Positions 16,603 through 25,199 are shown, counted from the first letter of the stretch. The stretch is DNA of 64,000 nt from G963674665 sp963674665 (GCA_963674665.2 CAXXPL010000009.1:868001-932000); one strand, 5' to 3'. Program-made: numbers and translations. The notes: generated by a model from the letters alone, not told the origin.

Positions 16603-16744
16603 ATGTCAAGACCTCATTCTATGCTTTATAGGGGTGAAATGGCTGTTTGCGGGCCTTGCAAGGTGGACGACAACGATGCCTGTCTCGAATTCAATAAATT
16701 ACATCTCGACATTATGACTTAAAGCAAAAAAGACATCTTGACAT
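16603..16744. promoter_or_regulatory. Divergent control region with paired 9-bp inverted repeats
   Basis: ATGTCAAGA (16603-16611) and its exact complement TCTTGACAT (16736-16744) each overlap a TTGACA -35 box, one facing the ribbon-helix-helix gene and one facing the transporter gene. A single regulator binding both arms could control the pair; this is inference. Confidence 0.4.
16639..16722 (+). CDS. Candidate 27-residue ORF with a CGPC motif
   Basis: A short frame starts at an ATG preceded by AGGGGTG and encodes MAVCGPCKVDDNDACLEFNK followed by seven more residues and a TAA. The CGPC motif is the thioredoxin-type redox or metal-binding sequence. It lies upstream of the main transporter promoter, so it would need its own transcript. 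I do not recognise it, and it may be chance. Confidence 0.2.
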   Translation: MAVCGPCKVDDNDACLEFNKLHLDIMT

Positions 16745-16766
16745 CAAAAATCGTTGGCACTATATC
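16738..16766 (+). promoter_or_regulatory. Sigma-70 promoter of the SBF-CBS gene
   Basis: TTGACA (16738-16743), a 17-base spacer and TATATC (16761-16766) make a near-consensus promoter about 75 bases before the ATG at 16840. Confidence 0.65.
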
Positions 16767-16839
16767 TCGGTCTGTCGCGCGGGGGCGCCCGGCGATTGTA
16801 GGAATTACAAAAACAGTCCGCACCACAAGGAGAGCCCGC

Positions 16840-18192
16840 ATGAACATCCTGAGACTGCTTCAGAAGAACCTGTCCATAACCATTCCCGTGGCCATGGTCC
16901 TGGGGTTGCTGTTCGGATATTTCAACGACCCGCGTTTTCTGAAGAACCTCATCATCCCAATCACCTTTGTCATGGTCTATCCCATGATGGCCACCCTGAA
17001 TGTCGGCGCCGTGTTCAGCGGCAAGGACGCGAAGCTGCAGGTGGTCACCCAGCTGATCAACTTCGTGCTCATGCCCCTGGTCGCTTTCGGCATCGGGGCG
17101 CTTTTCTTTCAGGGGAGCGAGCCGAAATTCGGGCTCTGGGCAGTGGGGCTGTTTCTCCTGGGCGTGCTGCCCGCATCGGGCATGACCATCTCCTGGACCG
17201 GGTTCGCCAAGGGCAACAAGGAGGCCGCCACCAAGATGCTGGTCTTTGGCCTGATCATCGGCGCCCTGGCTGCGCCCGTGTATACGAAGGTATTCATGGG
17301 GGCGACCATCGAGGTGGACATGGTGCACATGTTCCAGCAGATCGCCCTGTTCGTGTTCGTGCCTCTTGTGTTGGGGCTGGCCACGCAGTACGCACTGCGC
17401 TGGAAGTTCGGCGCCGCGGCCTGGAACAAGCGCATCAAGGGGTATTTTCCGCCGTTCTCGGCCCTGGGCGTGAACATGATCGCCTTCACCGCCATGTCCC
17501 TGAAGGCCAGGAACATTGTGCAGCACCCCGACGACCTGCTGCTTATCCTGTTGCCGCTGCTCGTTTTCTACCTGTTCTCCTACGGCGCGCTCACCCTGCT
17601 GGGCAGGCTTCTGTTCAAGCGCGGTGACGCCATCGCCATGGTCTTCGGTGTGGTCATGCGCGACCTGTCCATCGCGCTGGCCGTGGCCATGACAGCCTTT
17701 GGCAAACAGGGCTATGACATCGCGCTGCTCATCTCCCTGGCCTACGTGATCCAGATCCAGTCAGCGGCATTGTTTGTACGGTTCTCGCCCAGGCTGTTCG
17801 GCCCCGCTCCGGAGGACACCGCCGGCGACACCATGTCCGAGGGGGTCTTTGCCCTGCGTCACGACCATACGCTGCTGGACGCCATCAAGCTTTTGGACGA
17901 GGAGCATATCCACACGGTGGCCGTTCACTCGGGCGACGACACCATCGTGGGGGTGGTGACCTCGCAGATGGTGGTCAATCTGCTGGCGGCGGAAACGCCC
18001 CTGGATACTGAGCTCGCGGAGCTCGAACTGCAGCCGGTGCTGACCCTGGACAGCCGCAGTCCTATCCGGGCCGTGCTGGAGAACATGAAGCGCAGCCACA
18101 CGTACAAGGTGGTTGTCACGGACAAGAGCGGCAAGCCTCAGGGCATGCTCACGGAGACCGATATCACGCGCCTGGCCGCATCCGGCGCGTAG
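16840..18192 (+). CDS. Bile acid:sodium symporter/ACR3-type transporter fused to CBS domains
   Basis: A 450-residue protein. Residues 1-320 form about ten membrane helices of the SBF superfamily (bile acid/Na+ symporters and ACR3 arsenite exporters), with LPASGMTISWTGFAKGN matching the conserved helix-break region and VVMRDLSIALAVAMTAFG the second one. After ALFVRFSPRLFG a soluble C-terminal half follows with two CBS motifs (MSEGVFALRHDHTLLDAIKL; then VLTLDSRSPIRAVLENM ending TETDITRLA). CBS pairs commonly bind adenine nucleotides, so transport may be gated by energy state or ionic strength. The start ATG has AGGAG; longer upstream frames do not. A thioredoxin reductase-like gene follows 97 bases later. 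The substrate is unknown; arsenite is only one possibility. Confidence 0.85.
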   Translation: MNILRLLQKNLSITIPVAMVLGLLFGYFNDPRFLKNLIIPITFVMVYPMMATLNVGAVFSGKDAKLQVVTQLINFVLMPLVAFGIGALFFQGSEPKFGLWAVGLFLLGVLPASGMTISWTGFAKGNKEAATKMLVFGLIIGALAAPVYTKVFMGATIEVDMVHMFQQIALFVFVPLVLGLATQYALRWKFGAAAWNKRIKGYFPPFSALGVNMIAFTAMSLKARNIVQHPDDLLLILLPLLVFYLFSYGALTLLGRLLFKRGDAIAMVFGVVMRDLSIALAVAMTAFGKQGYDIALLISLAYVIQIQSAALFVRFSPRLFGPAPEDTAGDTMSEGVFALRHDHTLLDAIKLLDEEHIHTVAVHSGDDTIVGVVTSQMVVNLLAAETPLDTELAELELQPVLTLDSRSPIRAVLENMKRSHTYKVVVTDKSGKPQGMLTETDITRLAASGA

Positions 18193-18289
18193 TGAACTTG
18201 CTATTCCATGCGCTTGGGGGGATACTCCTGTCCCAGTGGGAAATGATCGACGTACCCCCCCCATGCAATACAATCCAAAGGAGGCCGAC

Positions 18290-19198
18290 ATGGACAGACA
18301 ACAGCTCGTGATTGTCGGCGCGGGGCCCGCGGGGCTTTCCGCGGGTATTTATACGGCGCGCGCCGGGATCAGGACCCTGGTGCTGGGATGTGATCCCAAG
18401 ATCGCCGGGAATTATGAAATCGACAATTATTTCGGATTCGAAGAGACCATATCCGGGCGTGAACTCATGGAGCGAGGTAAAAAGCAGGCCGAACGCTTCG
18501 GCGCCGAGGTACGCTGCGAGCGTGTCCTGGGAATCCACATGACCGACGACGGCCAGAGCTATCACGTCAAGACCGAGAACACCGAATTGGAGACCTGCGC
18601 CGTAATCCTGGCAACAGGAGTGGGGCGGGTGCGCCCCGGCATCAAGAATGTGGATGACTACGAGGGCAAGGGCGTGTCCTATTGCGTGAGTTGCGACGGC
18701 TTCTTTTACAAGGGGCGCAAGGTGGTGGTTACGGGCGAAGGCATCTTTGCCGCCAACCAGGCCCTGGAACTCACCAACTACACCCGTGACGTGCGCATCG
18801 TGACCCAGGGCAAGAAGTCCAAGATGACTCCCGAGTTCCTGGAGCGTCTGGATGCCGCGGGCATCAAAGTGATCGAGGACAGGATCGTGAACCTGGGAGG
18901 GAACGGCGTGCTCGAGAATGCCCTGCTGGAGAGCGGCGGGACCATGGACGTGGACGGCCTGTTCGTGGCCATGGGCGAGGCCTCGTCCCTGGACTTCGCC
19001 TTCTCCCTCGGGCTGGAGCGCAAGGGCGTGTTTCTCCAAGCTGACCCGGAACAACAGACCAACCTGCCGGGCGTGTTCGCGGCGGGCGATTGCCTGGGCG
19101 GCTTTTTGCAGATCAGCGTGGCTGTGGGCGAAGGCGCCAAGGCCGCACGTTCCGCCATCAACTATATCAAGGAAAAATGCAACGGGCTGAAGAAATAG
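18290..19198 (+). CDS. Thioredoxin reductase-like FAD oxidoreductase
   Basis: A 302-residue two-domain flavoprotein. The FAD Rossmann motif is GAGPAGLSAG (about 10-19), the redox pair is C132-V-S-C135 in SYCVSCDGFFY, and the C-terminal FAD segment is GVFAAGDCLGG. The second dinucleotide motif is weak (GEGIFA), and the HRRxxxR signature that selects NADPH in canonical TrxB is missing; the equivalent stretch reads VTQGKKSKM. It may therefore use NADH or another donor, as reported for atypical reductases in anaerobes. AAAGGAGG precedes the ATG. It lies downstream of the SBF-CBS transporter gene with no terminator between them. No thioredoxin gene is adjacent. Confidence 0.85.
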   Translation: MDRQQLVIVGAGPAGLSAGIYTARAGIRTLVLGCDPKIAGNYEIDNYFGFEETISGRELMERGKKQAERFGAEVRCERVLGIHMTDDGQSYHVKTENTELETCAVILATGVGRVRPGIKNVDDYEGKGVSYCVSCDGFFYKGRKVVVTGEGIFAANQALELTNYTRDVRIVTQGKKSKMTPEFLERLDAAGIKVIEDRIVNLGGNGVLENALLESGGTMDVDGLFVAMGEASSLDFAFSLGLERKGVFLQADPEQQTNLPGVFAAGDCLGGFLQISVAVGEGAKAARSAINYIKEKCNGLKK

Positions 19199-19219
19199 CA
19201 AAGGATTAGGAAAGAGACT

Positions 19220-19262
19220 GCGCGAGGGGGAAGCCATTTGAAAATGGTTCTCCCCCTCGCGC
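19220..19262. terminator. Hairpin terminator after the reductase gene
   Basis: GCGCGAGGGGG (19220-19230) pairs with CCCCCTCGCGC (19252-19262), and an inner CCATTT/AATGG extends the stem. It separates convergent genes and is a member of the recurring GCGCGAGGGGG hairpin family. Confidence 0.75.
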
Positions 19263-19361
19263 TTCCCCTTCCCAAACTTTGACCATTGAGAGTTTTGGGG
19301 TGGTGATCCGGGGGAGGGATTTCCTATAAGTCCCTTCCCTGGCAGTTTTTTATGTATTCGT

Positions 19362-20246
19362 TTATCTTTCTCTGCAAAAATTCAAAAAATGCTCCAAAGC
19401 CGTGGACACGCGGTCCGGGTTCCAGATCTGGAACAGCTCCACATCCGGAAGCGTATTGTCCTTTATTTCCCTGAACAAGACGTCCTTGCGGCCGCTGCGC
19501 CGGGCCGAGGCGGGCACGATGGCCACGCCGCTGGCCACCGCCACCAGCGCCAGCACGGTCTCCTTGCGTTTGGCCTCCTGGACTATGGTCACGCGCGCCC
19601 CTGCCAGTTGGAGGGCGGAGGAGATCGCGTCGTGAAGCGCGGGTTGTATCTCCCTGGGGTATGAAACCAAACCCTCGCCGTCGAGTTCGGCAAGGAATAC
19701 CCTGCGTTTGCGCGCCAGCCTGTGCCCCGGAGGCAGTGCCAGCACATAGGGCTCCTGCACGATGCGGCGGACCGCGAAGCCCTTGGTGTCATGCTCGTAC
19801 AGCCGGACATGCCCCACATCCAGATCCCCCCTTGCGAGGGCGTCCAGCTGGTTCATGGTGTTGGCCTCCTCCAGGTGCAGATGAATGGCGGGGCGCTGTT
19901 GCCGGAACTCCAGGATGCGAGTGGCCAGGTCCGTGTCCATGGCCGGCCCCACGAACCCCATGCGAATGTTCCCGGCCTCGCCCCGTGCCATGGACAGGAT
20001 CGATTCCTCTGCCCGCCGCAGGTCCTGGATGATTCTTCGCCCCTGGAGGAGTAGGAACTCACCCTCGGGCGTGAGGGACACGTTTCTGTTGTCCCGGACA
20101 AAGAGCCGCACGCCGAGCTGCTCCTCGAGCTTGCGGATCTGCTGGGAGAGTGGGGGCTGGGCCATGTGCAGTCGCTGGGCCGCGCGCCCGAAGTGCAACT
20201 CCTCGGCCACGGCCAGAAAATAGCGCAATTGCCTGCTGTCGAGCAT
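19362..20246 (-). CDS. LysR-family transcriptional regulator (CatR/BenM-like)
   Basis: A 294-residue LysR protein: winged helix at 1-60 (LRYFLAVAEELHFGRAAQRL; PPLSQQIRKLEEQLG), linker helix, then a two-lobed effector domain (GNIRMGFVGPAM, LDALARGDLDVGHVR, ASGVAIVPASAR). The HFGRAAQRLHMAQPPLSQQIR helix resembles the CatM/BenM branch, whose members respond to aromatic-degradation intermediates; that link is only suggestive. It is divergent from a tandem carboxymuconolactone decarboxylase-family gene, and a perfect palindrome abuts its start codon. No ribosome-binding site is visible, so expression may be low or leaderless. Confidence 0.9.
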   Translation of the reverse strand: MLDSRQLRYFLAVAEELHFGRAAQRLHMAQPPLSQQIRKLEEQLGVRLFVRDNRNVSLTPEGEFLLLQGRRIIQDLRRAEESILSMARGEAGNIRMGFVGPAMDTDLATRILEFRQQRPAIHLHLEEANTMNQLDALARGDLDVGHVRLYEHDTKGFAVRRIVQEPYVLALPPGHRLARKRRVFLAELDGEGLVSYPREIQPALHDAISSALQLAGARVTIVQEAKRKETVLALVAVASGVAIVPASARRSGRKDVLFREIKDNTLPDVELFQIWNPDRVSTALEHFLNFCRER

Positions 20247-20249
20247 GAT

Positions 20250-20268
20250 TGATATGTTTCAGATATCA
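20250..20268. promoter_or_regulatory. Putative LysR operator
   Basis: TGATAT-GTTTCAG-ATATCA is a perfect inverted repeat with the T-N11-A core, three bases upstream of the LysR start codon and 82 bases before the divergent gene. Autoregulation plus activation of the neighbour is the usual model. Confidence 0.55.
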
Positions 20269-20349
20269 AATACACTGTAAAGATATATTTCCCATATGCT
20301 TTGGCCGGGCTTATTTCCTTGTGCAGGCATTCAAACAAGGAGACGAGCC

Positions 20350-21138
20350 ATGACAGCTATGGGACAAGGAAGTGAATTGTACGCCAGGGGGATGCGCCAC
20401 CTGGAAACCCTGGATCCGGAAGCCGAGGCCATGCTGCGGAAGCAGTTGGACGATCTGGCTCCGGAGATGGTGGAGTACACCGTGGCATTCGGCTACGGCG
20501 AAGTCTATGACGTGGAGCGCCTGGACGCCAGGACCAGACAGGTGGCCACTGTGGCGGCCCTGACAGCACTGGGCAACGCCGCGCCCCAGCTCCGGTTTCA
20601 CATCAACGCGAGTCTGAACCTGGGGATGCGCCCCCGCGAGATTGTGGAGATCATCTACGTCACCGTGGTGTTTGCCGGGTTCCCTGCCGGGCTCAACGCC
20701 ATGGCCGTTGCAAGGGATGTGTTCACGGCCAGGGGCCAGAGTGTGGAACCTGCCGCCACTCCCGAGGGGGCACGCAGGGAAAGGGGAGTGGACGCGCTAC
20801 GCGCCACCAGCGGCGCATCCGGAGAACTCGTGCTCGACGCGCTGCGGGAGATGTCGCCGGAGCTGGCCGACTTCATTCTGGACTTCTCCTATGGTGACGT
20901 CATCTCCAGGCAGGAAATCCCGCCAAGGTGGAAAGAGATCGCCATGGTGGCGGCCGCGACGGCCAGGGGCACCATGCAGCCGCAACTGGCCGTGCATCTG
21001 CGCGCCGCGCTCAACGTGGGGTGCTCCCAACAGGAGCTGAAGGAGGTGCTCGTCCAGATGACCGCGTATGTCGGATTTCCGGCCGCGCTCAATGCTCTGG
21101 CTGTGCTGAAGCGGGTGAGAGAGGAGAGGAAGGATTAG
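20350..21138 (+). CDS. Tandem carboxymuconolactone decarboxylase-family protein
   Basis: A 262-residue protein made of two CMD domains. The first (about 35-125; TRQVATVAALTALGNAAPQLRFHINASLNLG) and second (about 165-255; RWKEIAMVAAATARGTMQPQLAVHLRAALNVG) repeat the same layout, each ending in the GFPAGLNA or GFPAALNA motif. Both lack the CxxC pair of AhpD and keep the histidine, like PcaC-type decarboxylases (gamma-carboxymuconolactone). Aromatic catabolism genes are absent nearby, so the true substrate is open. AAGGAGACGAGCC precedes the ATG. It is divergent from, and probably controlled by, the LysR gene. Confidence 0.87.
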   Translation: MTAMGQGSELYARGMRHLETLDPEAEAMLRKQLDDLAPEMVEYTVAFGYGEVYDVERLDARTRQVATVAALTALGNAAPQLRFHINASLNLGMRPREIVEIIYVTVVFAGFPAGLNAMAVARDVFTARGQSVEPAATPEGARRERGVDALRATSGASGELVLDALREMSPELADFILDFSYGDVISRQEIPPRWKEIAMVAAATARGTMQPQLAVHLRAALNVGCSQQELKEVLVQMTAYVGFPAALNALAVLKRVREERKD

Positions 21139-21203
21139 GAAGAGGTTGCAATGGGGTAACCTTTTGCGAGATATGGTTATTACCTTGGCCCCGCAAGAGT
21201 TGC

Positions 21204-21237
21204 CAGGGGAAAACCTCTTCCAAGAGGTTTTCCCCTG
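21204..21237. terminator. Bidirectional hairpin terminator
   Basis: CAGGGGAAAACCTCTT and its exact complement flank a CC loop (16-bp perfect stem), between the convergent CMD and MEMO genes. Confidence 0.8.
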
Positions 21238-21257
21238 AGAATACAGGTTGTTCGCCG

Positions 21258-22481
21258 TTATTCCGAAAACGCGGCGGCGGCAAAGCTCACGGCCGAGGCG
21301 GTGGGCTCCTCGTGCCAGATTTCGTGCCCCAGATTTCGCCATGCGGAGGCGCCATTGCGGGGCAGTATTTCCAGGAGTGTTGCCAGGGCGCTGAAGCCGC
21401 AGACATTGAACTGGTCCCTGACCGAGGCGGATTCCTGCCAAAAGGCGTCCACGTCTCCGGCGCACATGGCGTCGAGCAGTGCCTTGTCGTGGCGGACTGC
21501 CTCTGTTTCCAGGTCCTTGCCGAGTTTTTCGTGCCCGAACTTGGGGCCGATGTGGCTGAAGTCCACACCCGCCACGCAGATGCACTGGGAGTCCGGTGCG
21601 GCGAGGGCGGCGGCAAGGGGTTCGAGGAGGGGGCCGGCCGCGTCCAGGAAGGCCTGGCGGTTGTATTCCGGAAGCCCGTAGATCAGGGAGCCGCACAGGA
21701 GGGGGGTGATGTTGAATTCCGCCTCCTTGAGCAGGTGCTGGAGAAAGAGCAGCTGGAACTCGATGGAGTGCTCGGAGCGGTGTGAAAAGTCGTTGCTCGA
21801 AAGCGCTGATGAGCCGCTATTCAGGAGCATATCGGTGAGAGCGCGGTTGTTCCGGACCAAGCCAAGGGGGGTCTGGAAATCCTTGCTGGTGAGGCTGAAG
21901 AGTCCATCGGTAAGTTGGTGCCCCACACCGAGGAGGATGACCTGCCTTGGGCTGGTGCCGCGCAGGGCGTTGTAAGCGACGTTGTACATCCGGGCGCCGA
22001 TCTGTGGGTCTATGTGCGGTGCCACCAGTCCTTTGAGCGGTGGAGGCGTGACCTCGGATGTGGAATCCTGCAGCATGGAACTCAGGAATTCGTCCAGGGG
22101 AGCGGATTCGTCGGGATAGGCCTGACCAGCCAGGGCGCATTCACGGACGTCTTTCGCCTTAAAGGCCGCGATCACCTTGTCCCTGGCTTCCAGATACCGG
22201 GGGGACTCCAGGAGAAAGGCCTTGTCCAACTCCTGAGCGATCTCGTTGGTCTGCTCAAGGGTGATTTCCGAACCGCCGGAGTGCCAGGTGATGAGCTTGC
22301 GCAAGTCTTCCAGGGAGCTGCCGGAAGGCAGCCTGGCCAGCAACTGGAAGGTCGCCAAGGGGATGGCCTGTCCTCTTGGGGTCAGATCGAGCTGATCGCG
22401 GACAAGAATGAGCTGCTGGTCTTCATGCTGGATGGGTATATATTCAAGGTTCTTGCGTAGCGGGTACATGTTGTCGGGCAT
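21258..22481 (-). CDS. Long MEMO-family protein (AmmeMemoRadiSam system protein B)
   Basis: A 407-residue protein. The C-terminal 260 residues are a MEMO domain (GLVAPHIDPQIGARMY near 150, GVGHQLTDG, SEHSIEFQLLFLQHLL, VAGVDFSHIGPKFG). The N-terminal 130 residues are a separate helical region without a known motif, perhaps a winged-helix-like domain (QAIPLATFQLLARLPSG, LEQTNEIAQELDKAFLLESP). The metal-site histidines seen in MEMO/LigB folds are present. It starts 22 bases after the stop of a hybrid kinase on the same strand with an AGAGGAA site, so the two are very likely one transcript. No AMMECR1 or radical SAM partner lies nearby. Function unknown. Confidence 0.83.
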   Translation of the reverse strand: MPDNMYPLRKNLEYIPIQHEDQQLILVRDQLDLTPRGQAIPLATFQLLARLPSGSSLEDLRKLITWHSGGSEITLEQTNEIAQELDKAFLLESPRYLEARDKVIAAFKAKDVRECALAGQAYPDESAPLDEFLSSMLQDSTSEVTPPPLKGLVAPHIDPQIGARMYNVAYNALRGTSPRQVILLGVGHQLTDGLFSLTSKDFQTPLGLVRNNRALTDMLLNSGSSALSSNDFSHRSEHSIEFQLLFLQHLLKEAEFNITPLLCGSLIYGLPEYNRQAFLDAAGPLLEPLAAALAAPDSQCICVAGVDFSHIGPKFGHEKLGKDLETEAVRHDKALLDAMCAGDVDAFWQESASVRDQFNVCGFSALATLLEILPRNGASAWRNLGHEIWHEEPTASAVSFAAAAFSE

Positions 22482-22503
22482 GGTTCCTCTCGGGGTTTGG
22501 TGT

Positions 22504-24987
22504 TTAGCCCCGCCTGCGTATGAATCTTGCCAACTCGTTCTTGAGTTGTTCCAGCCGGAAGGGTTTGGGCAGACAGGCCGATGCGCCCAGCCGCAGGGCC
22601 TCCTGTCGGGACTCTTCCGTGGCCCCGGCGGTGAGCAGCACGCAGGGGGTGTCCGCGTGCCCGGGGAGCTCCCGAATGGAGCGCAGGAGGGCGCCGCCTT
22701 TCATGCGTGGCATGTTCCAGTCACAGATTATGCAGTCCAGGGGTTGCGACCTGGCGATCTTCAGAACCTCGGCCCCGTCCCGGGCCTCCAGGATCTTGTC
22801 GCAGCCGAACTCACGAAGCACCTTGCCGATGATCAGGCGCATGACGTCCGACTCATCGGCCAACAGACAGCGCAGCCCCTGCCTCGTGGTGCCGCTTTTC
22901 GTGTCTTGATTCGCGTGGCGATGTAAAATCTCAAAGAATTGATCCTGGTGCAAGGGTTTTGCGAGGAACCCGTCGAACCCGCTGTCCAGGCAATGCTCCC
23001 GGCTGGAGTTCCGGGTGTCGCCGGACACGGCGATGACATCGGTGTGCGCCCGCTTGTGTGTGCGCTCCCACTCCCGCAAGGAGCGGAGGATCTCGAAGCC
23101 GTCCAGGGAGGGCATCTGCAGGTCCAGGAAGACGAGATCAAAGGGCTCGTTGGTGATCAGACGCAGCCCGTCCCTGGGGTTGGTGGCCAGGCGCAACCTG
23201 TGGGGAGTGGCCTTCAGGTACTGGTGATAGAGTTCGCGCATGTATTCCGAGTCCTCGATGACCAGGAGGCGCAACGGAATGACACAGGTGGGGGTGGAGC
23301 AGGCTCGCTGCGGACGATCCTTTCTCGCGGCGCGTGAGGCCTTGCCATCGAGGCTGTCCATGGATACCGCCACGGAGTTCTCACGCACCGGGGGCAGGGG
23401 CAGGGCCACGTGGAATGTGCTCCCCTGGCCAGGTGCGCTGTCCAGCCAGATCCGCCCCCCCATTTGTATACACAGGGAGCGGCAGATGGCCAGGCCGAGT
23501 CCGGATCCATCGAACTGGCGCGTGGAGGAGGTGTCGGCCTGGGTGAAGCGGTCGAAGATGTCGAGCTGTTTGTCCAGGGGGATGCCGACACCCGTGTCCG
23601 AGACGGAGAACAGGATCTCCCCGGTTTCCTGGTCGTATTCCAGGCTGAGATGTATCTGGCCGGTCTTCGTGAACTTCACCGCGTTGCCAACCAAGCTGGT
23701 CATGATCTGACGGATGCGCAAGGGGTCGCCCAGGAAAAGGACGGGCATGTGGTTGTCGATCTCGCAGGACAACTTCAGTCCTTTCTTCTCGCAGGCCGGA
23801 ATCATTGTGGTGCAGATGGTACGGGCGATCTCCACGGGCGAGACAGGGACGGTGGAGAGGGACAGCTTGCCTGTCTCGATGTTGGAGAGGTCGAGGATGT
23901 CCTGGATGAGTTCGAGGAGGTTCTCTCCGGCCTGGGTGAGGATGTTCAGATAGCGCTGCTGCTCCCCATTGAGGGGGGAGCGTTTGAGCAGGTCGGCCAT
24001 GCCCAGCACCGCGCCCAGGGGGGTGCGGATTTCGTGGCTCATGGATGCCAGGAACTCGCTCTTGGCGCGGTTGGCGGCGTCGGCTCTGCGCCTGGCGTCC
24101 TGTAGGGCGTCCTCAAGCAGTTTGCGCCTGGTGGTATCCACTATGAGGCCGATTATGCCGCCGACGGTGCCGTCGGCAAGGTGGAAGACCGACTTCTTGA
24201 AGATGACGTCGCGAAGCTCGCCATTGGCCAGCATCAAGGGTCCCTCGTAGTCCTGGTAGCCGCCGGATTCCAGGAGTTCGGAGTCGCGGGTCGCGTAGAT
24301 GGCCGCTAGTTCCGGGGGCCAGCATTGGTACACGGTCTTGCCGATGATGCCGTTACTGGAGATTCCGAGAAATTCGCAATAGGCTTGGTTGCACCCCAGG
24401 TATATGCCCCGGGTGTCCTTGTAGAACACTGGAGTGGGCAGGGATGAGAGAAGAGTTTTCAGAAATTTCGATTGGTTGAGCAGAGCCTTCTCGGTTCGCT
24501 TGCGAACCTCCAACTGATGGGAGATGGACTGGCTGACGTAGTTCAAGGGGTTCTGGAGCAGCGGCACGGACAGGGTCGGTTCCTCGGCGTATTGCTCGGC
24601 TTCTTCCACGGCCTTCCGGAGCGTTCCAGCTTCAAGGGGCAGGGGCAGGTAGTTGTATGCGCCTTTGCGCATGGCCTGGACCGCGTTGATGGCCTTGTCC
24701 GGGCCCAGTACAAGGACAAGGGGCGCGCGTTTTTCTCCGGGTACGAAGACGCCGGCCGACTCGAGAGTGTCGGGGATGTCCGTGACGAGAACAAGCGGAG
24801 GATGCTTCAGATCCAGGACGTCGGAAGCCGAGGATATCGCGCTGGACTCGTACCCTGCCTGTCGAAGCAGGGATGCGTGTCTGGCGGCGGTCACAAGATC
24901 TTTCTCAAGCACGAGAACACGCCTGCGGTCATTTCCGCGGGCGGGTTCGCTTTTTGCTTGTAAAATTGATGAGTTGCTCTGCGACAT
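22504..24987 (-). CDS. Soluble hybrid histidine kinase with pseudo-receiver and two receivers
   Basis: An 827-residue cytoplasmic kinase. The ATG at 24985-24987 has a perfect AGGAG, unlike an upstream ATG at 25050. Order: residues 22-130, a receiver-like domain keeping D70 but with no KP lysine (YLPLPL), hence probably a pseudo-receiver; a PAS domain at about 175-290; HisKA with H318 in SMSHEIRTPLG; HATPase to about 545 (NAVKFTKTG, DTGVGI, GSGLGLAI); receiver 1 at about 600-715 (VFLDLQMP); receiver 2 at about 728-827 (IICDWNMP). No transmembrane helices are seen. It should sense an intracellular cue and pass phosphate to two receivers. The next gene downstream is a MEMO protein, an unusual partner. 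Confidence 0.9.
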   Translation of the reverse strand: MSQSNSSILQAKSEPARGNDRRRVLVLEKDLVTAARHASLLRQAGYESSAISSASDVLDLKHPPLVLVTDIPDTLESAGVFVPGEKRAPLVLVLGPDKAINAVQAMRKGAYNYLPLPLEAGTLRKAVEEAEQYAEEPTLSVPLLQNPLNYVSQSISHQLEVRKRTEKALLNQSKFLKTLLSSLPTPVFYKDTRGIYLGCNQAYCEFLGISSNGIIGKTVYQCWPPELAAIYATRDSELLESGGYQDYEGPLMLANGELRDVIFKKSVFHLADGTVGGIIGLIVDTTRRKLLEDALQDARRRADAANRAKSEFLASMSHEIRTPLGAVLGMADLLKRSPLNGEQQRYLNILTQAGENLLELIQDILDLSNIETGKLSLSTVPVSPVEIARTICTTMIPACEKKGLKLSCEIDNHMPVLFLGDPLRIRQIMTSLVGNAVKFTKTGQIHLSLEYDQETGEILFSVSDTGVGIPLDKQLDIFDRFTQADTSSTRQFDGSGLGLAICRSLCIQMGGRIWLDSAPGQGSTFHVALPLPPVRENSVAVSMDSLDGKASRAARKDRPQRACSTPTCVIPLRLLVIEDSEYMRELYHQYLKATPHRLRLATNPRDGLRLITNEPFDLVFLDLQMPSLDGFEILRSLREWERTHKRAHTDVIAVSGDTRNSSREHCLDSGFDGFLAKPLHQDQFFEILHRHANQDTKSGTTRQGLRCLLADESDVMRLIIGKVLREFGCDKILEARDGAEVLKIARSQPLDCIICDWNMPRMKGGALLRSIRELPGHADTPCVLLTAGATEESRQEALRLGASACLPKPFRLEQLKNELARFIRRRG

Positions 24988-25114
24988 GGTCTCCTGGAAG
25001 TCCCGGAATGGTTTACCCCCCAACCGGGTACATGGAAGTAGCGCTTCCATAACATTGTCCGAGGGTCTTGAAAAGGAGGTGGGGGAAAGAAGGGACGAAA
25101 ATTATGTTCAACGG

Positions 25115-25147
25115 GTAAAAAAAAGCCGCCCCTTTCGGGGGCGGCTT
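25115..25147 (-). terminator. Rho-independent terminator of proVWX
   Basis: On the minus strand AAGCCGCCCC-type arms (25123-25132 and 25137-25147) form a GC-rich stem with a short loop, followed by eight T residues. It lies about 50 bases after the proX stop. Confidence 0.92.
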
Positions 25148-25199
25148 CGGAATTCCTTGGAATGAAGAAGATATGTTGTTAATAGGCTGAAATAAAGTG

